64,000 nucleotides of DNA from NCBI RefSeq assembly GCF_005484585.1, contig NZ_CP039435.1:496001-560000 (forward strand). The letters are read 5' to 3'. The stretch comes from Brevundimonas sp. SGAir0440. Lineage in GTDB: Bacteria; Pseudomonadota; Alphaproteobacteria; Caulobacterales; Caulobacteraceae. The translations under genes were made by a program, and so were the position numbers. Below are positions 9,672 through 20,263 of the stretch, piece by piece. The notes beneath the pieces were generated by a model that saw only the letters and a program-made list of their open reading frames with translations, ran no database searches and was not told the DNA's origin. The number at the start of each line of letters is the position of its first letter. Within the stretch, counting starts at the first letter, position 1.

Positions 9672-10601
9672 ATGAACGAAACAGAACGCCAGTCCGAGGA
9701 ACGCAGCTGGGAGACGGCGAAGACGCTCGCCGAGGCCTTGCCGTATATTCAGGTGTATGACCGCGAGACCGTGGTCATCAAATACGGCGGTCACGCCATG
9801 GGCGAGAGCGCCGTGGCGCGTCAGTTTGCGGCCGATGTGGTGCTGCTGAAGCTGATGGGCGTGAACCCGGTGGTGGTGCACGGCGGCGGGCCGCAGATCA
9901 GCGCCATGCTGGACAAGGCCGGGGTGAAGTCCAGCTTCGTCGACGGACTGCGGGTCACCGATCCGGCGACGATGGAGGTCGCCGAGATGGTGCTGTCGGG
10001 CGCGGTGAACAAAGAGATCGCGCACTGGATCACCATGGCCGGCAAGGAGGCGGACGTGCGCGGCGTCGGCCTGTCGGGCAAGGACGCCGGTCTGCTGACG
10101 GTCGAGAAGACGCGCCGGACCAAGCGCGACCCCGACAGCATGATCGAGCACGAGGTCGATCTGGGGTATGTCGGCGAACCGACCAAGGTGGACCCCAAGC
10201 TGATCGCCGGCCTGATCGCATCCGAGACGGAGGACTGGGTGCCGGTCATCGCCCCGATCGGCGTGGCCGAGGACGGTCAGACCTACAACGTCAACGCCGA
10301 CACAGTGGCCGGCGCCGTGGCGGGTTCGCTGAACGCCAAGCGGATGCTGCTGCTGACCGACGTGCCGGGGGTCAAGGGCGCGGACGGCGACATCATCCGT
10401 CAGATGACGCTAGACGAGGCGCAAAACCTGATCGACACGGGCGTCGCCACCGGCGGCATGATCCCCAAGCTGGAGACGGCCATGGCCGCCGTTCGCGCGG
10501 GCGTCGAGGCGGTGGTCATTCTGGACGGGCGTCGGCCGCACGCCATGCTGGTCGAGTTGTTCACCGAGTTCGGCGCCGGCACCCTGGTGAAGGCGTCTTG
10601 A
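9672..10601 (+). CDS. argB: Acetylglutamate kinase
   Basis: A 309-residue amino-acid kinase with KYGGHAMG near the N-terminus, [10 protein letters not shown] and the C-terminal GTLV end typical of ArgB. It phosphorylates N-acetyl-L-glutamate, the second step of arginine synthesis. The ATG at 9672 fits family length; GTG codons at 9669 and 9630 are in-frame alternatives, and no clear ribosome-binding site precedes any of them. It heads an argB-HAD-dapD operon in which both following genes overlap their predecessor by four bases. Codon use becomes strongly GC-rich from here onward. Confidence 0.95.
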   Translation: MNETERQSEERSWETAKTLAEALPYIQVYDRETVVIKYGGHAMGESAVARQFAADVVLLKLMGVNPVVVHGGGPQISAMLDKAGVKSSFVDGLRVTDPATMEVAEMVLSGAVNKEIAHWITMAGKEADVRGVGLSGKDAGLLTVEKTRRTKRDPDSMIEHEVDLGYVGEPTKVDPKLIAGLIASETEDWVPVIAPIGVAEDGQTYNVNADTVAGAVAGSLNAKRMLLLTDVPGVKGADGDIIRQMTLDEAQNLIDTGVATGGMIPKLETAMAAVRAGVEAVVILDGRRPHAMLVELFTEFGAGTLVKAS

Positions 10602-11268
10602 TCGACCCCCATTCCACATCTCTTGGGCATGTGCGCGCCTGGGTGTTCGACATGGACGACACCCTGTATCCGCGCGAGCAGGGTCTGATGCGGCTGGTCC
10701 AGGCGCGCATCAACGCCTTCGTGGTCGAGGCCGTCGGGCTGGAGCCCAAGGCTGCGGCCGCGATGCAGCGCCAGTTCCTGGATGAGCACGGCACGACCCT
10801 GGCCGGACTGATGGCCAACTATGCCGTCGATACCGAACGGTTCCTGCGCGAGGTGCACGACGTGCCTCTGGATGGGGTCGAGCCCAATCCGCGTCTGGCC
10901 GAGCGGCTGAAAGCTCTGCCCGGTTGTTGCTTTGTCTTCACCAACGGCGCGCGTGAATACGCCCATCGTGTCCTTGAGCGGATCGGCGTCGCCGACTGCT
11001 TCGAAGGCGTTTTCGCCATCGAGGATGGGGATCTCACGCCCAAGCCCAATCCCGCGACCTTCCGCCGGATGCTGGAGCAGTTCGGCATCGATCCGCACCG
11101 ATCCGCCTTCTTCGAGGACACGCCCAAGAACCTGGAACCGGCCAAGGCGCTGGGCATGGCGACGGTCCTGATCGGCGACGGCCATGGCAAGCCGATCGGG
11201 CCGCACATCGACCATGTGGCCCCGGACCTTCTCGACTTCCTCTCAGACCTGACCTTCAAGGACGCCGC

Positions 11269-11272
<4 letters not shown>
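10598..11272 (+). CDS. HAD-family pyrimidine 5'-nucleotidase-like hydrolase
   Basis: A 224-residue HAD protein with the nucleophile motif [10 protein letters not shown] (Asp18, Asp20), a [14 protein letters not shown] motif II and FFEDTPKNL motif IV. The DMDDTLYP form is typical of the SDT1/PynR pyrimidine-5'-nucleotidase group, which removes phosphate from UMP/CMP-like substrates. It begins with TTG overlapping the argB stop (TTGA) and its own stop overlaps dapD (ATGA), so its expression is tied to arginine and lysine genes. This operon link is common in alphaproteobacteria; the true substrate is not known. Confidence 0.8.
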
Positions 11273-12138
<866 letters not shown>

Positions 12139-13476
12139 TCAGGCGGCGACGCGGACAGGCTGCGTCGCAGGCGTGTCGAACGTCGCGTGAAGCGTGAAGG
12201 TCGATCCCTGACCGGGGGCCGACGTCACCGTGATCTCGCCGTCCATCAGGGCGGCCAGGCGTTGACAGATGCTGAGCCCCAGGCCGGTGCCGCCGAACTT
12301 GCGGGTGGACGACCCGTCCACCTGAGAGAAGGGCTGGAACAGGCGCGTCAGATCGTCGGCGGCAATGCCGATGCCGGAATCGACCACACCAAGTCGTAAG
12401 GTCGTGCGACCCTCGCCTGCCGGCTCGCTGTCGATAATCAGGCGAACCTCGCCCTGCGGCGTGAACTTGATGGCGTTGGCCAGCAGATTATGCGTCACCT
12501 GGGCCAGACGCAGCGGGTCCATTCTGAGAAGCGGCGGTAACGGGCCGCGGATGTCGGTCGCGAAGGTCAGTCCGCGCGCCTCGGCCTGGGCCTTGAACGG
12601 ACCCGTCAACCGGGCGGCGAGGGTCTCGGCTTCGACATCGACGAAGTCCAACTCCATCTTGCCGGATTCGATCTTGGTAATGTCGAGGATGTCGTTCAGC
12701 AGCACCATAAGCCCTTCGCCGGAGTCGCGGATCACCCCGACGAACTCCTTTTGGCGGTCGCTGAGCTCGGACATCTGCAACAGTTGCGCGGCCCCCAGAA
12801 CCCCGTTCATCGGCGTGCGAAGCTCATGAGAGATGACGCCCAGGAAGTTGGACTTGGCGGCGCTGGCGGCGTTGGCGCTATCGCGCGCGGTTTCGAGTTC
12901 GGCGATCAGTTCGGCCTGGCGACGGTTGACGGCTTCCAGATCGCTGTCCTTCATCTGGGTGATGGCCACTTTGATCAGCAAGGCCAGCGCCAGAACCGGG
13001 ATCATGCTGACGACCACCCAAAAGCCGGGCGTGCCCCACAGTTGTGCGAACAGCAGAACTACGACCACCGAATAGGGCGCCGACACGATCAGTGCCTCAC
13101 GGGGCGCGGCGCGCATCTGGGTGAAGACCAGCACATAGCCGGCCATGAGAAGGGCGACGCCCAACGGCACGCCATAGGCGCCGCCGTAGATGAATGCGAG
13201 CAGCGGCGCCGCTGACCAGGCGATGCAGGAAATGGTAGCGGCCATCAGCTTGATTCGGCTGTGAAGCCCCTGATCCGGCAATACCAGCACACGTTCGGCG
13301 AACGTCCGAAGCAGACCTGACGCGGTCGCGGCTGCAAACCACAACACTGCGGTCGCCCAATCCGTGACGGTGAACAGGGCAACCGCCCAACTGGCGATGA
13401 TCAGATACCGCATGTGACCGTCTGCAATCAGATGCTGGAGCAGGGAACGGCCGGGGTGGGTCTTGAACGTCGTCAT
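12139..13476 (-). CDS. Membrane sensor histidine kinase
   Basis: A 445-residue kinase. Residues 1-170 hold about six hydrophobic segments and no evident extracellular sensor domain; a short coiled linker follows. The H-box is ISHELRTPMNG with the phospho-accepting His near residue 217, then the N-box NLLANAIKF, G1 DSGIGI and G2 GGTGLGLSI. There is no receiver domain and no response-regulator gene beside it, so it is an orphan kinase. Signal and partner are unknown. The 147 bases between it and thrS contain an 11-base-pair hairpin. Confidence 0.88.
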   Translation of the reverse strand: MTTFKTHPGRSLLQHLIADGHMRYLIIASWAVALFTVTDWATAVLWFAAATASGLLRTFAERVLVLPDQGLHSRIKLMAATISCIAWSAAPLLAFIYGGAYGVPLGVALLMAGYVLVFTQMRAAPREALIVSAPYSVVVVLLFAQLWGTPGFWVVVSMIPVLALALLIKVAITQMKDSDLEAVNRRQAELIAELETARDSANAASAAKSNFLGVISHELRTPMNGVLGAAQLLQMSELSDRQKEFVGVIRDSGEGLMVLLNDILDITKIESGKMELDFVDVEAETLAARLTGPFKAQAEARGLTFATDIRGPLPPLLRMDPLRLAQVTHNLLANAIKFTPQGEVRLIIDSEPAGEGRTTLRLGVVDSGIGIAADDLTRLFQPFSQVDGSSTRKFGGTGLGLSICQRLAALMDGEITVTSAPGQGSTFTLHATFDTPATQPVRVAA

Positions 13477-13592
13477 CTTCGGATCTCGCAGGGCTGGGAC
13501 GCAGCCTGGCCCGGCCTCCGCTAAGATACGATGAACGCTGACTTTTCTTTATCGAAGTGTCCGGGATCGAACATGGAACCGAACCAGGGCCG

Positions 13593-13619
13593 TTGGAGGC
13601 GGCCGTCAGCCGCCTCCAA
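13593..13619 (-). terminator. Strong hairpin just after thrS
   Basis: A perfect 11-base-pair inverted repeat (TTGGAGGCGGC at 13593-13603, partner at 13609-13619) with a five-base loop lies five bases beyond the thrS stop. It has no T-run on the minus strand, so it may stabilise the 3' end or work with Rho rather than act as a classic intrinsic terminator. Confidence 0.5.
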
Positions 13620-13623
13620 TCCA

Positions 13624-15552
13624 TCAACCGGCGCGCTTCAGATCCGGCGGAGTCGCTTCGTCGGTCAGGATGCGGATGGCTTCCTCGACCGTGACCACGG
13701 TCTGGGCCTGGGAGCCAAGGCGGCGGATGGCGACCATGCCGTCTTCCGCCTCCTTGCGGCCGACGACGGCGATGACCGGGACCTTGCCGACCGAGTGTTC
13801 GCGGACCTTGTAGCCGACCTTTTCGTTGCGCAGATCGATCTCGGTGCGCAGGCCGGCGGCCTTGAACCTGGCCATCACGTCGCGGGCGTAGTCGTCGGCG
13901 TCCGAGGTGATGGTGGCCACCACAGCCTGCGTCGGGGCCAGCCACAGCGGGAAGGCGCCGGCGTAGTTCTCGATCATGATGCCGATGAAGCGTTCGAACG
14001 AGCCCAGGATCGCGCGGTGCAGCATGACCGGGCGGTGCTTCTGGCCGTCCTCGGCGATATAGGTGGCGTTCAGACGTTCGGGCAGGACGTAATCCAGCTG
14101 GATCGTGCCGCAGGTCCATTCGCGGCCGATGGCGTCCTTGACGATGAAGTCCAGCTTGGGCGCATAGAAGGCGCCGTCGCCCTCGGTGACGACCGGCTCG
14201 GCGCCGGCGGCGCGGGCGGCCTCGGCCATCAGGGTCTCGGCCTTGTCCCAGAACTCGTCCGTGCCGGCGCGGTTCTCGGGGCGTGTGCCCAGGCTGATAT
14301 AGGCCGTCTCCATGCCCAGGTCGGCGTGGACGCTGCGGGCCAGTTTGATGAACTCGGCCGTCTCCTCGACGATCTGGTCCTCGCGGCAGAAGATGTGGGC
14401 GTCGTCCTGGGTGAAGCCGCGCACCCGCATCAGGCCGTGCAGCGATCCCGACGGCTCATAGCGGTGGCAGGCGCCGAACTCGGCCATGCGCAGCGGCAGT
14501 TCGCGGTACGACCGCTGGCCCTGGTCGAATATCTGGACGTGGCCCGGACAGTTCATCGGCTTGAGCGAAAGCTCTTCGCCCTCGACGGTCTCGCAGACGA
14601 ACATATTGGGTCGGTACTTGTCCCAGTGGCCGCTCTGTTCCCAGAACTTCCGGTCCAGGACCTGGGGCGTCTTGACCTCGACATAGCCGGCGGCGTCCAG
14701 GCGGCGGCGCATATAGGCCTCCAGCACACGCCACAGGACCCAGCCCTTCGGGTGCCAGAAGACCATGCCCCGGCCCTCTTCCTGCATGTGGAAGAGCTCC
14801 ATGGCCTTGCCGACCTTGCGGTGGTCGCGCTTCTCGGCCTCTTCCAGACGTTGCAGATGGGCGTCCAAGTCTTCCTTGGTCGCCCAGGCGGTGCCGTAGA
14901 TGCGTTGCAGCTGCTCGCGCTTGGAGTCGCCCCGCCAATAAGCGCCGGCCAGCTTGGTCAGTTTGAACGCCTTGCCGACGTGGCGCGTCGAGGGGAAGTG
15001 CGGGCCCCGGCACAGGTCGATCCAGTCCCCCTGTTTGTACAGGGTGATGGTCTCGGTCCCGGGCAGGTCGCGGATCAGCTCGGCCTTGAACTTCTCGCCG
15101 CGCGCCTCGAAGAATTGGATCGCCGCGTCCCGCTCCCAGACCTCGCGCTCGAACCTGGCGTCGCGATCCACGATCCGGCCCATCTCCTTTTCGATGGCGG
15201 CGAAGTCGTCGGTCGAGAAGGGCTCTTCGCGGTAGAAGTCGTAGTAGAAGCCGTCCTCGATCGCCGGGCCGATCGTGACCTGGGTGCCGGGGAACAGGGT
15301 CTGAACCGCCTCGGCCAAGACGTGGGCGGTGTCGTGGCGGATCGTATAGAGAGCGGCGGGGTCGTCGCGCATGATCAGGCGGAAGTCGCCGCCCGTCTCC
15401 AGCACCCGGCCCATGTCGCGCTGCTCGCCGTTCAGTTCGGCCAGCACGGCCTTCTTGGCCAGCGACGGCGAGATCGAGGTCGCGACGTCGCGCGCCGTGG
15501 AGCCGGCCGGGTATTGGCGCACCGCGCCGTCGGGGAATTTCAGGTCGATCAT
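13624..15552 (-). CDS. thrS: Threonine-tRNA ligase
   Basis: A 642-residue class II synthetase of standard length. The N-terminal TGS domain (about 1-62), an editing domain with [11 protein letters not shown], motif 1, the zinc-binding [10 protein letters not shown] (Cys near 335), the motif-2 region and the C-terminal anticodon-binding domain ([27 protein letters not shown]) are all present. It charges tRNA-Thr and edits Ser-tRNA-Thr. It lies three bases after yidD on the same strand. Its antisense strand has a 758-codon open frame that I regard as a shadow caused by GC bias. Confidence 0.97.
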   Translation of the reverse strand: MIDLKFPDGAVRQYPAGSTARDVATSISPSLAKKAVLAELNGEQRDMGRVLETGGDFRLIMRDDPAALYTIRHDTAHVLAEAVQTLFPGTQVTIGPAIEDGFYYDFYREEPFSTDDFAAIEKEMGRIVDRDARFEREVWERDAAIQFFEARGEKFKAELIRDLPGTETITLYKQGDWIDLCRGPHFPSTRHVGKAFKLTKLAGAYWRGDSKREQLQRIYGTAWATKEDLDAHLQRLEEAEKRDHRKVGKAMELFHMQEEGRGMVFWHPKGWVLWRVLEAYMRRRLDAAGYVEVKTPQVLDRKFWEQSGHWDKYRPNMFVCETVEGEELSLKPMNCPGHVQIFDQGQRSYRELPLRMAEFGACHRYEPSGSLHGLMRVRGFTQDDAHIFCREDQIVEETAEFIKLARSVHADLGMETAYISLGTRPENRAGTDEFWDKAETLMAEAARAAGAEPVVTEGDGAFYAPKLDFIVKDAIGREWTCGTIQLDYVLPERLNATYIAEDGQKHRPVMLHRAILGSFERFIGIMIENYAGAFPLWLAPTQAVVATITSDADDYARDVMARFKAAGLRTEIDLRNEKVGYKVREHSVGKVPVIAVVGRKEAEDGMVAIRRLGSQAQTVVTVEEAIRILTDEATPPDLKRAG

Positions 15553-15555
15553 GTG

Positions 15556-15786
15556 TCAGTCTTCAACTGGCGGGACCGGGTCGTATCCCGATCCCCCGAA
15601 GGGATGGCATTTACAGAGGCGGCGCACGGTGAGCCACCCCCCCTTTACCGGGCCGTGCTGGATCAGGGCGTCGCGCCCGTAATCCGAACAGGTCGGCAGG
15701 AATCGGCACTGCTGGCCGATCAGAGGAGACAGCGTCAGCTTGTAGCCCCGATGGGCCGCGCGCACGCTGCGTTCATAGAGAGACAT
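15556..15786 (-). CDS. yidD: Membrane protein insertion efficiency factor YidD
   Basis: A small cysteine-bearing protein of about 76 residues: [23 protein letters not shown] and [16 protein letters not shown] regions match YidD (first quoted here as a description of positions 11-33). It assists YidC-dependent insertion of membrane proteins. ATG at 15786 has AAGGGA just upstream and gives the usual N-terminus; an ATG at 15852 would add 22 residues but lies in a hairpin. YidD usually sits beside rnpA and yidC; here it is directly upstream of thrS instead. Confidence 0.9.
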   Translation of the reverse strand: MSLYERSVRAAHRGYKLTLSPLIGQQCRFLPTCSDYGRDALIQHGPVKGGWLTVRRLCKCHPFGGSGYDPVPPVED

Positions 15787-15879
15787 ATGTCCCTTTGCCG
15801 GGGTTGATGGGGCCGGGGGCTTGAGAGGTTCGCCGCGCTTATCCCCTGTCATCGCAGGGGGATCAACCGGTCGTGCCCG

Positions 15880-16335
15880 TCAGGCCGCGCCGGCGAGGCG
15901 AGTTCGGGCGGCCAAGGCATTGTTCACCGCCTCCAGCGTCGCTTCGATGGAGACGAGGGTGGAGGCGTGCCGGGCGGGGTAGTCGGCGACCTGTTTCAGC
16001 AGGCGCAAGTCCTCGAACCGGCCGACGGGGCCCTTGCCGCCGGATTTCAGCATGGCGATCATGGCGTCGCGGGCGTCCTTGAGATCATCGACCGACGCGC
16101 CGATCACAGACTGACCCAGCGCCCCGGCGGCGGCCTGGCCGAGGGCGCAGGCTTTTACGTCCTGGGCGAAGTCGGCGATGCGGCCCGCTTCGTCCAGGGT
16201 GACATCGACCGTCGCGCGCGACCCGCACAGTTTCGCCACCCGTTCCCCGGTGCCCTGCGGCGCCGGCAGACGCCCCGCATGCGGCAGGTTCGCCGCCAGC
16301 GACAGGATGCGCGCGCTGTAGAGGTCGTCGATCAT
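15880..16335 (-). CDS. IscU/NifU-like iron-sulfur scaffold family protein
   Basis: A 151-residue protein related to the NifU N-terminal/IscU fold: it begins MIDDLYSARILSLAANLPHAGRL, has a central CGSRATVDVTLD segment and VKACALGQAAAG. The three IscU cluster ligands correspond to Cys/Cys positions here, but the third (classically a late HCS motif) is not evident, so scaffold function is uncertain. Alphaproteobacteria commonly carry such a divergent homologue near yidD. An in-frame ATG 21 bases upstream is less likely. It is the first gene of a possible iscU-like/yidD/thrS run. Confidence 0.7.
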   Translation of the reverse strand: MIDDLYSARILSLAANLPHAGRLPAPQGTGERVAKLCGSRATVDVTLDEAGRIADFAQDVKACALGQAAAGALGQSVIGASVDDLKDARDAMIAMLKSGGKGPVGRFEDLRLLKQVADYPARHASTLVSIEATLEAVNNALAARTRLAGAA

Positions 16336-16389
16336 GGGGCGAAGATAGGCGCTCAATCCTCCCCCGTGAAGCGCAGCCTGATGGGGGGA

Positions 16390-17064
16390 TTACAGCGTCA
16401 GGACGAGACGCCCATCGGATCGGACTTCTAAAGTCGCATCCGCATAGTCCGCCAGAGTGGGATGATCGGTCTCCAGCGGATGGGTCCAGGCGGCGGTGAC
16501 GACCAGCACATCGGCGCCGGCCGCTTCGCCCGCCTTGATGCCGGCCTCGGCGTCCTCGAAGACCAGGCAGTCGGCGATGTCGAAGCCCAGGGTCGCTGCG
16601 GCCTTCAGATAGCCCGCGGGGTCGGGCTTGCCGCGTTCGACGTCCTCGGCAGTGATCACCACGGCGGGCGGGGTCACGCCTGCGGCCCTAAGACGGGCGC
16701 GCGCCAAGGGGACCGAGGCGGAGGTGACCACGGCCCAGCGGTCGGGCGGCAGGCGTTTGACGAAGTCGACGGCACCGGGGATGGGGGCGACGCCGTCCAC
16801 GTCCTCGATCTCGCCGCGTTCGACCCAGGCGACCTCGGCGTCCAGGTCGATATCGGGCAGGTTCTGGCGACGAATGGTGTCGATGGCGCGCACGCCGTGG
16901 ATGGTGGGAACGAAGGCGGCGACATCCAGCCCATGGCGCTCGGCCCAGCGGGTCCAGACGCGCTCGGCGGCCAGGGTCGAGGTAATCAGGGTGCCGTCCA
17001 TGTCGAACAGGAAGGCCTGATAGGCGCGGGACGGGGGGAGGGCGGTCATGGCCTCATCCACCAT
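16390..17064 (-). CDS. HAD-family sugar phosphatase-like hydrolase
   Basis: A 224-residue HAD-IA protein with nucleophile motif FLFDMDGTLITS (Asp21, Asp23), motif II VVTSAS, the Lys in GKPDPAGY and motif IV VFEDAEAGIKAG. The cap and GKPDP spacing resemble beta-phosphoglucomutase and YfbT/YniC sugar phosphatases. Its likely role is dephosphorylation of a small sugar phosphate; the substrate cannot be named. ATG codons at 17064 and 17049 are both possible starts. It is followed on the same strand by the IscU-like gene after 54 bases. Confidence 0.82.
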   Translation of the reverse strand: MVDEAMTALPPSRAYQAFLFDMDGTLITSTLAAERVWTRWAERHGLDVAAFVPTIHGVRAIDTIRRQNLPDIDLDAEVAWVERGEIEDVDGVAPIPGAVDFVKRLPPDRWAVVTSASVPLARARLRAAGVTPPAVVITAEDVERGKPDPAGYLKAAATLGFDIADCLVFEDAEAGIKAGEAAGADVLVVTAAWTHPLETDHPTLADYADATLEVRSDGRLVLTL

Positions 17065-17091
17065 GCGGGCGGTCAGACCGCAACGGGCGGA

Positions 17092-17928
17092 TCAGCCGCC
17101 TTGCAGGGAGTTCCAGGTGCGGGCGGTGTCGGTCGCAGGTGACGCGGTCGCCGCGCCGTTGCCGGACGTCGTCGCGCCGCCCGTGCTGCGCGAACGCAGC
17201 CATTGCAGGTTCTGCTCGGCCTGTTCGGGCGGCAGTTCGCGTCGAAGGATCTGTTCGGCCTCGCCCATCTTGCCCTGAAGGCCCAGCACCATGGCCAGGT
17301 TCTGGCGCACCTTGGCCGAGGCGGTCGGCTGAGCCACGGCGCGGCGCAGCAGGGTCTCGGCGCCCGGCGCATCGCCATGCGTCAGGGCGGCGGTGGCCGC
17401 ATTGGTCAGGACATCGGGGTTGTCGGGCGACAGAGCCAGGGCCTGGTTCCAGGCGGCGCGGGCGTCGTCGGTGCGACGCACCTGCTCATAGGCTACGCCC
17501 AGCAGGGAGTAGGGTCGCCAATCGCGCGGCGCCAGGTCGCGCGCCTGCTCCAGCGGCGCGACGCCGTAAAAGGCCTGGCCGCGCGCGATGTGGGCGCGGC
17601 CCAGCTCCAGCAGGGCGTCCAGATTGTTGGGCTGGATCGTCAATGTCGCCTGGGCGGCCTCGGCTGCCTGATCGTATCGACCCAGCTCACGCAGGGCCTG
17701 GGCCAGTTTCACGCCCGCCACGGCGTCGGTCGGATCGGCCTGCTGCTCCGAGGCCCAGAAGACCGAGCGCGAGAGGGCGTCCATCCGGTCATAGGTGGCG
17801 CGCACCGCAGCGGACGACGGCGCGCGAGCCTGGGCCGCGGTCGCCGCCGTCGGATCGGCCGCCAGCGTCGGCGTGCCGGACAGGGCGATCAGGGCGACGG
17901 TTGCGAGAAGGGCGGGCATGCGCGACAT
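17092..17928 (-). CDS. Secreted or periplasmic TPR protein
   Basis: A 278-residue protein with a signal peptide (MSRMPALLATVALIALSG, cleavage near TLA-AD) and at least four tetratricopeptide repeats across residues 65-215 (for example ALRELGRYDQAAEAAQATL and LLGVAYEQVRRTDDARAAWN). The last 40 residues are Gly/Thr/Ala-rich. Pattern and export signal resemble TadD-like pilus assembly proteins, but no other tad genes are near, so I call it only a TPR protein. It lies 27 bases upstream of the HAD gene on the same strand and is divergent from the aminopeptidase. Confidence 0.75.
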   Translation of the reverse strand: MSRMPALLATVALIALSGTPTLAADPTAATAAQARAPSSAAVRATYDRMDALSRSVFWASEQQADPTDAVAGVKLAQALRELGRYDQAAEAAQATLTIQPNNLDALLELGRAHIARGQAFYGVAPLEQARDLAPRDWRPYSLLGVAYEQVRRTDDARAAWNQALALSPDNPDVLTNAATAALTHGDAPGAETLLRRAVAQPTASAKVRQNLAMVLGLQGKMGEAEQILRRELPPEQAEQNLQWLRSRSTGGATTSGNGAATASPATDTARTWNSLQGG

Positions 17929-18014
17929 GGGTCAGGTCCAGACGGTCCTAGAGGTCTCACCCCTAGAATCGCCGGTTCGCGTCAACCGATGGTTAACTTC
18001 GTTTCGAGGGCCTC

Positions 18015-19397
18015 ATGTCCGTCTCGCATCCTCTGTTGGTTTCCGCCCAAGACGGCGACGGCGCCATCCCGATCCGCTTCGTTCAGGCGGGCGGCGTGCT
18101 GGAGGGTGCGGCCCGCCGCTGGGGCGCCTTGCACGGGTTCGAAGGCAAGCCGGGCCAACTGTTGGTCGTGCCGGACGCGGACGGCGAGATCGGCCAAGTG
18201 GTCATTGGCGCGGGCGCGACCTTCGATCCGATGAGCGTACGGGGACTGTCAGCGCGGCTGCCGGGCGGCCTGTATCGGCTTGAGGTCGCGGCGCAGGACG
18301 CGGAACTGGCGACCCTGGCCTTCCTGCTGGGGGCCTATGTCTTCGACCGTTACAAGGCCCGGCCGGACCGGACGCCCGTGCAACTGGTCGCGCCGGACGG
18401 CGTGGATGTCGCCGAAATCTCTCGCATCGCCGCCGCCTGCGCCCTGGCGCGCGAAATGGTCGATACGCCCGCCGCCGACATGGGGCCGTTGCAGATCGAG
18501 ACCATCGCCCGCGAGATCGCAGAGAGCGCGGGCGCCGAGATCACCGTCACCACCGGCGACGCCCTGCTGGAAGACAACTATCCGGCCGTCCACGCCGTCG
18601 GGCGCGCCGCCGCCCCGCACCGTGCGCCGCGCCTGATTGAGATCGGCTGGAAGCTGGACCGGACCGACCTGCCGCTGGTCGCCCTGGTCGGCAAGGGGGT
18701 GGTGTTCGACACCGGCGGTCTGGACCTGAAGCCCGCCGCCGGCATGCGCAATATGAAGAAGGATATGGGCGGCTCGGCCCATGCCCTGGCCCTGGGGCGT
18801 CTGGTGATGCAGGCCGACCTGCCGGTGCGGCTGGTGGTTATCGTCGCGGCGGTCGAGAACGCCGTGTCGGCCGACGCCTTCCGGCCCGGCGACATCCTGA
18901 ACAGCCGCAAAGGTCTGACCATCGAGATCGGCAATACGGACGCCGAAGGCCGGCTGATCCTGGCTGACGCCCTGACACGGGCGGGCGAGCATCAACCCGA
19001 TCTGACGCTGGACTTCGCCACCCTGACCGGCGCCGCGCGGATCGCCCTGGGGCCCGAGCTGCCGCCTCTTTATACAGACGACGAAGCCCTGGCCGCCGGG
19101 CTGCTTGCTGCGGCAAGTCAGGTGCGCGATCCCCTGTGGCGGATGCCGCTGTGGCCCGGCTATCGCGGCGCGCTGGACGCCGAGATCGCGGACCTGCGGA
19201 ACGACCCGGCCGGCTGGGCCCAGGCCGGATCGGTGACGGCCGCCCTGTTCCTGCAGAAGTTCGCCCCGACCACAGGGGCCTGGGCGCACATGGACATCTT
19301 CGCCTGGAACCCCCGCGCCCGCCCCGGCTATCCGGAAGGCGGCGAGGCCCAGGCGCTGAGAGCCTGCTTCCAATATCTCAGAACGCGGTTCTGTTGA
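18015..19397 (+). CDS. M17 leucyl aminopeptidase family protein
   Basis: A 460-residue cytosolic metallopeptidase. The C-terminal catalytic domain contains VGKGVVFDTGGLDLKP, NMKKDMGGSA and the M17 signature NTDAEGRL near residues 307-314. The N-terminal macro-like domain is divergent, as in the shorter alphaproteobacterial paralogues of PepA. It releases N-terminal amino acids from peptides. An ATGGTTAAC string (17988-17996), which resembles a CtrA half-site, lies shortly upstream. No terminator follows; the next gene starts 83 bases downstream. Confidence 0.9.
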   Translation: MSVSHPLLVSAQDGDGAIPIRFVQAGGVLEGAARRWGALHGFEGKPGQLLVVPDADGEIGQVVIGAGATFDPMSVRGLSARLPGGLYRLEVAAQDAELATLAFLLGAYVFDRYKARPDRTPVQLVAPDGVDVAEISRIAAACALAREMVDTPAADMGPLQIETIAREIAESAGAEITVTTGDALLEDNYPAVHAVGRAAAPHRAPRLIEIGWKLDRTDLPLVALVGKGVVFDTGGLDLKPAAGMRNMKKDMGGSAHALALGRLVMQADLPVRLVVIVAAVENAVSADAFRPGDILNSRKGLTIEIGNTDAEGRLILADALTRAGEHQPDLTLDFATLTGAARIALGPELPPLYTDDEALAAGLLAAASQVRDPLWRMPLWPGYRGALDAEIADLRNDPAGWAQAGSVTAALFLQKFAPTTGAWAHMDIFAWNPRARPGYPEGGEAQALRACFQYLRTRFC

Positions 19398-19480
19398 TTT
19401 TCTTTCGCAAAAGCGTCTCGCGTTAACGGCCCCTAAGCCATCGGGGGATAAGGCTGTGGGTTCAGCAATGCGAGTTCACG

Positions 19481-20263
19481 TTGACCGACGTCCTCGACCC
19501 TCTTCCGCCCGGCGACCGCCTCGTTCGCCCTGACCTCGCCGAACAGGCTCTGGAAGGGCTGGTGCGCGCAGACGCCTATCGGGCGACCGAAGCCATGCAT
19601 TGCCGCGTCGCCGTGGCGGACATTTTGTCGGACGTTGACGGTCGGATCGACCAGCTGCTGCACGGCGAGATTTTCGACGTTCTGGATCGGGCGAACGGCC
19701 GGGTCTGGGGCCGGGCGCGGCGCGACGGCGTCGTCGGCTGGGTCGTGCTGGACAGTCTGTCGGCCGGCGCGCCGTTGGCGACGCACTGGATCGCCGCCGT
19801 GGATGCCGCCCTGCCGCTGAACGCTCTGGTGGTCGAGGCAGCGGATGTGGCGGAGGCTGACCTGAAGCCGATCGGCGCATTCGAGGCGGATCTGGTCGCG
19901 GTGGCCGAGCGGTTGCTCGGGCGGCCGCATGAACTTGGCGCGCGGTCCTCGATCTCCACCGACTGTTCCGGCCTGGTGCAGCAGGCCCTGCTGGCCTGCG
20001 GCCTGCCCGGTCCACGCCGTTCGGACGCGCAGGCCCGGTTGGGTCGAGCCGCGTCTTCATCGGACCTTCAGCGCGGCGACATCGTCGTCTGGCTGGCGCC
20101 GAACGACGATCACGACTGGACGGGTCATTCGGCGCTGATGCTGGATGGCGAACGCATCATCCACGCGACAGGCGGCAAGGGCGTCGTGATCGAGACCCTG
20201 GCCGAGGTCGAGGCGCGTCTGGTCGCCGAGGGTTTCGCGACCGCCGTCTTCCGCCGGCTCTAG
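19481..20263 (+). CDS. NlpC/P60 family cell-wall hydrolase
   Basis: A 260-residue protein with SH3-like N-terminal segments (about 35-120) and a C-terminal NlpC/P60 domain: catalytic Cys162 in STDCSGLVQQAL and His216 in WTGHSAL, followed by HATGGKGVVIE. Such enzymes cut gamma-D-Glu-diaminopimelate bonds or related peptides of peptidoglycan. The start is TTG at 19481; no signal peptide is visible, so it may recycle muropeptides in the cytoplasm. It ends with a four-base convergent overlap with mmcB. Confidence 0.85.
   Translation: MTDVLDPLPPGDRLVRPDLAEQALEGLVRADAYRATEAMHCRVAVADILSDVDGRIDQLLHGEIFDVLDRANGRVWGRARRDGVVGWVVLDSLSAGAPLATHWIAAVDAALPLNALVVEAADVAEADLKPIGAFEADLVAVAERLLGRPHELGARSSISTDCSGLVQQALLACGLPGPRRSDAQARLGRAASSSDLQRGDIVVWLAPNDDHDWTGHSALMLDGERIIHATGGKGVVIETLAEVEARLVAEGFATAVFRRL

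Noticed and set aside
13531..15807. 758-codon plus-strand frame opposite thrS
   Set aside because: It is antisense to a full-length thrS and reads as GC-biased low-complexity Ala/Arg/Gly/Val text with no domain.
15843..15861. Hairpin CCCCTG..CAGGGG as a terminator after the IscU-like gene
   Set aside because: Short stem with a bulge and no T-run; kept only as an argument for the internal yidD start.
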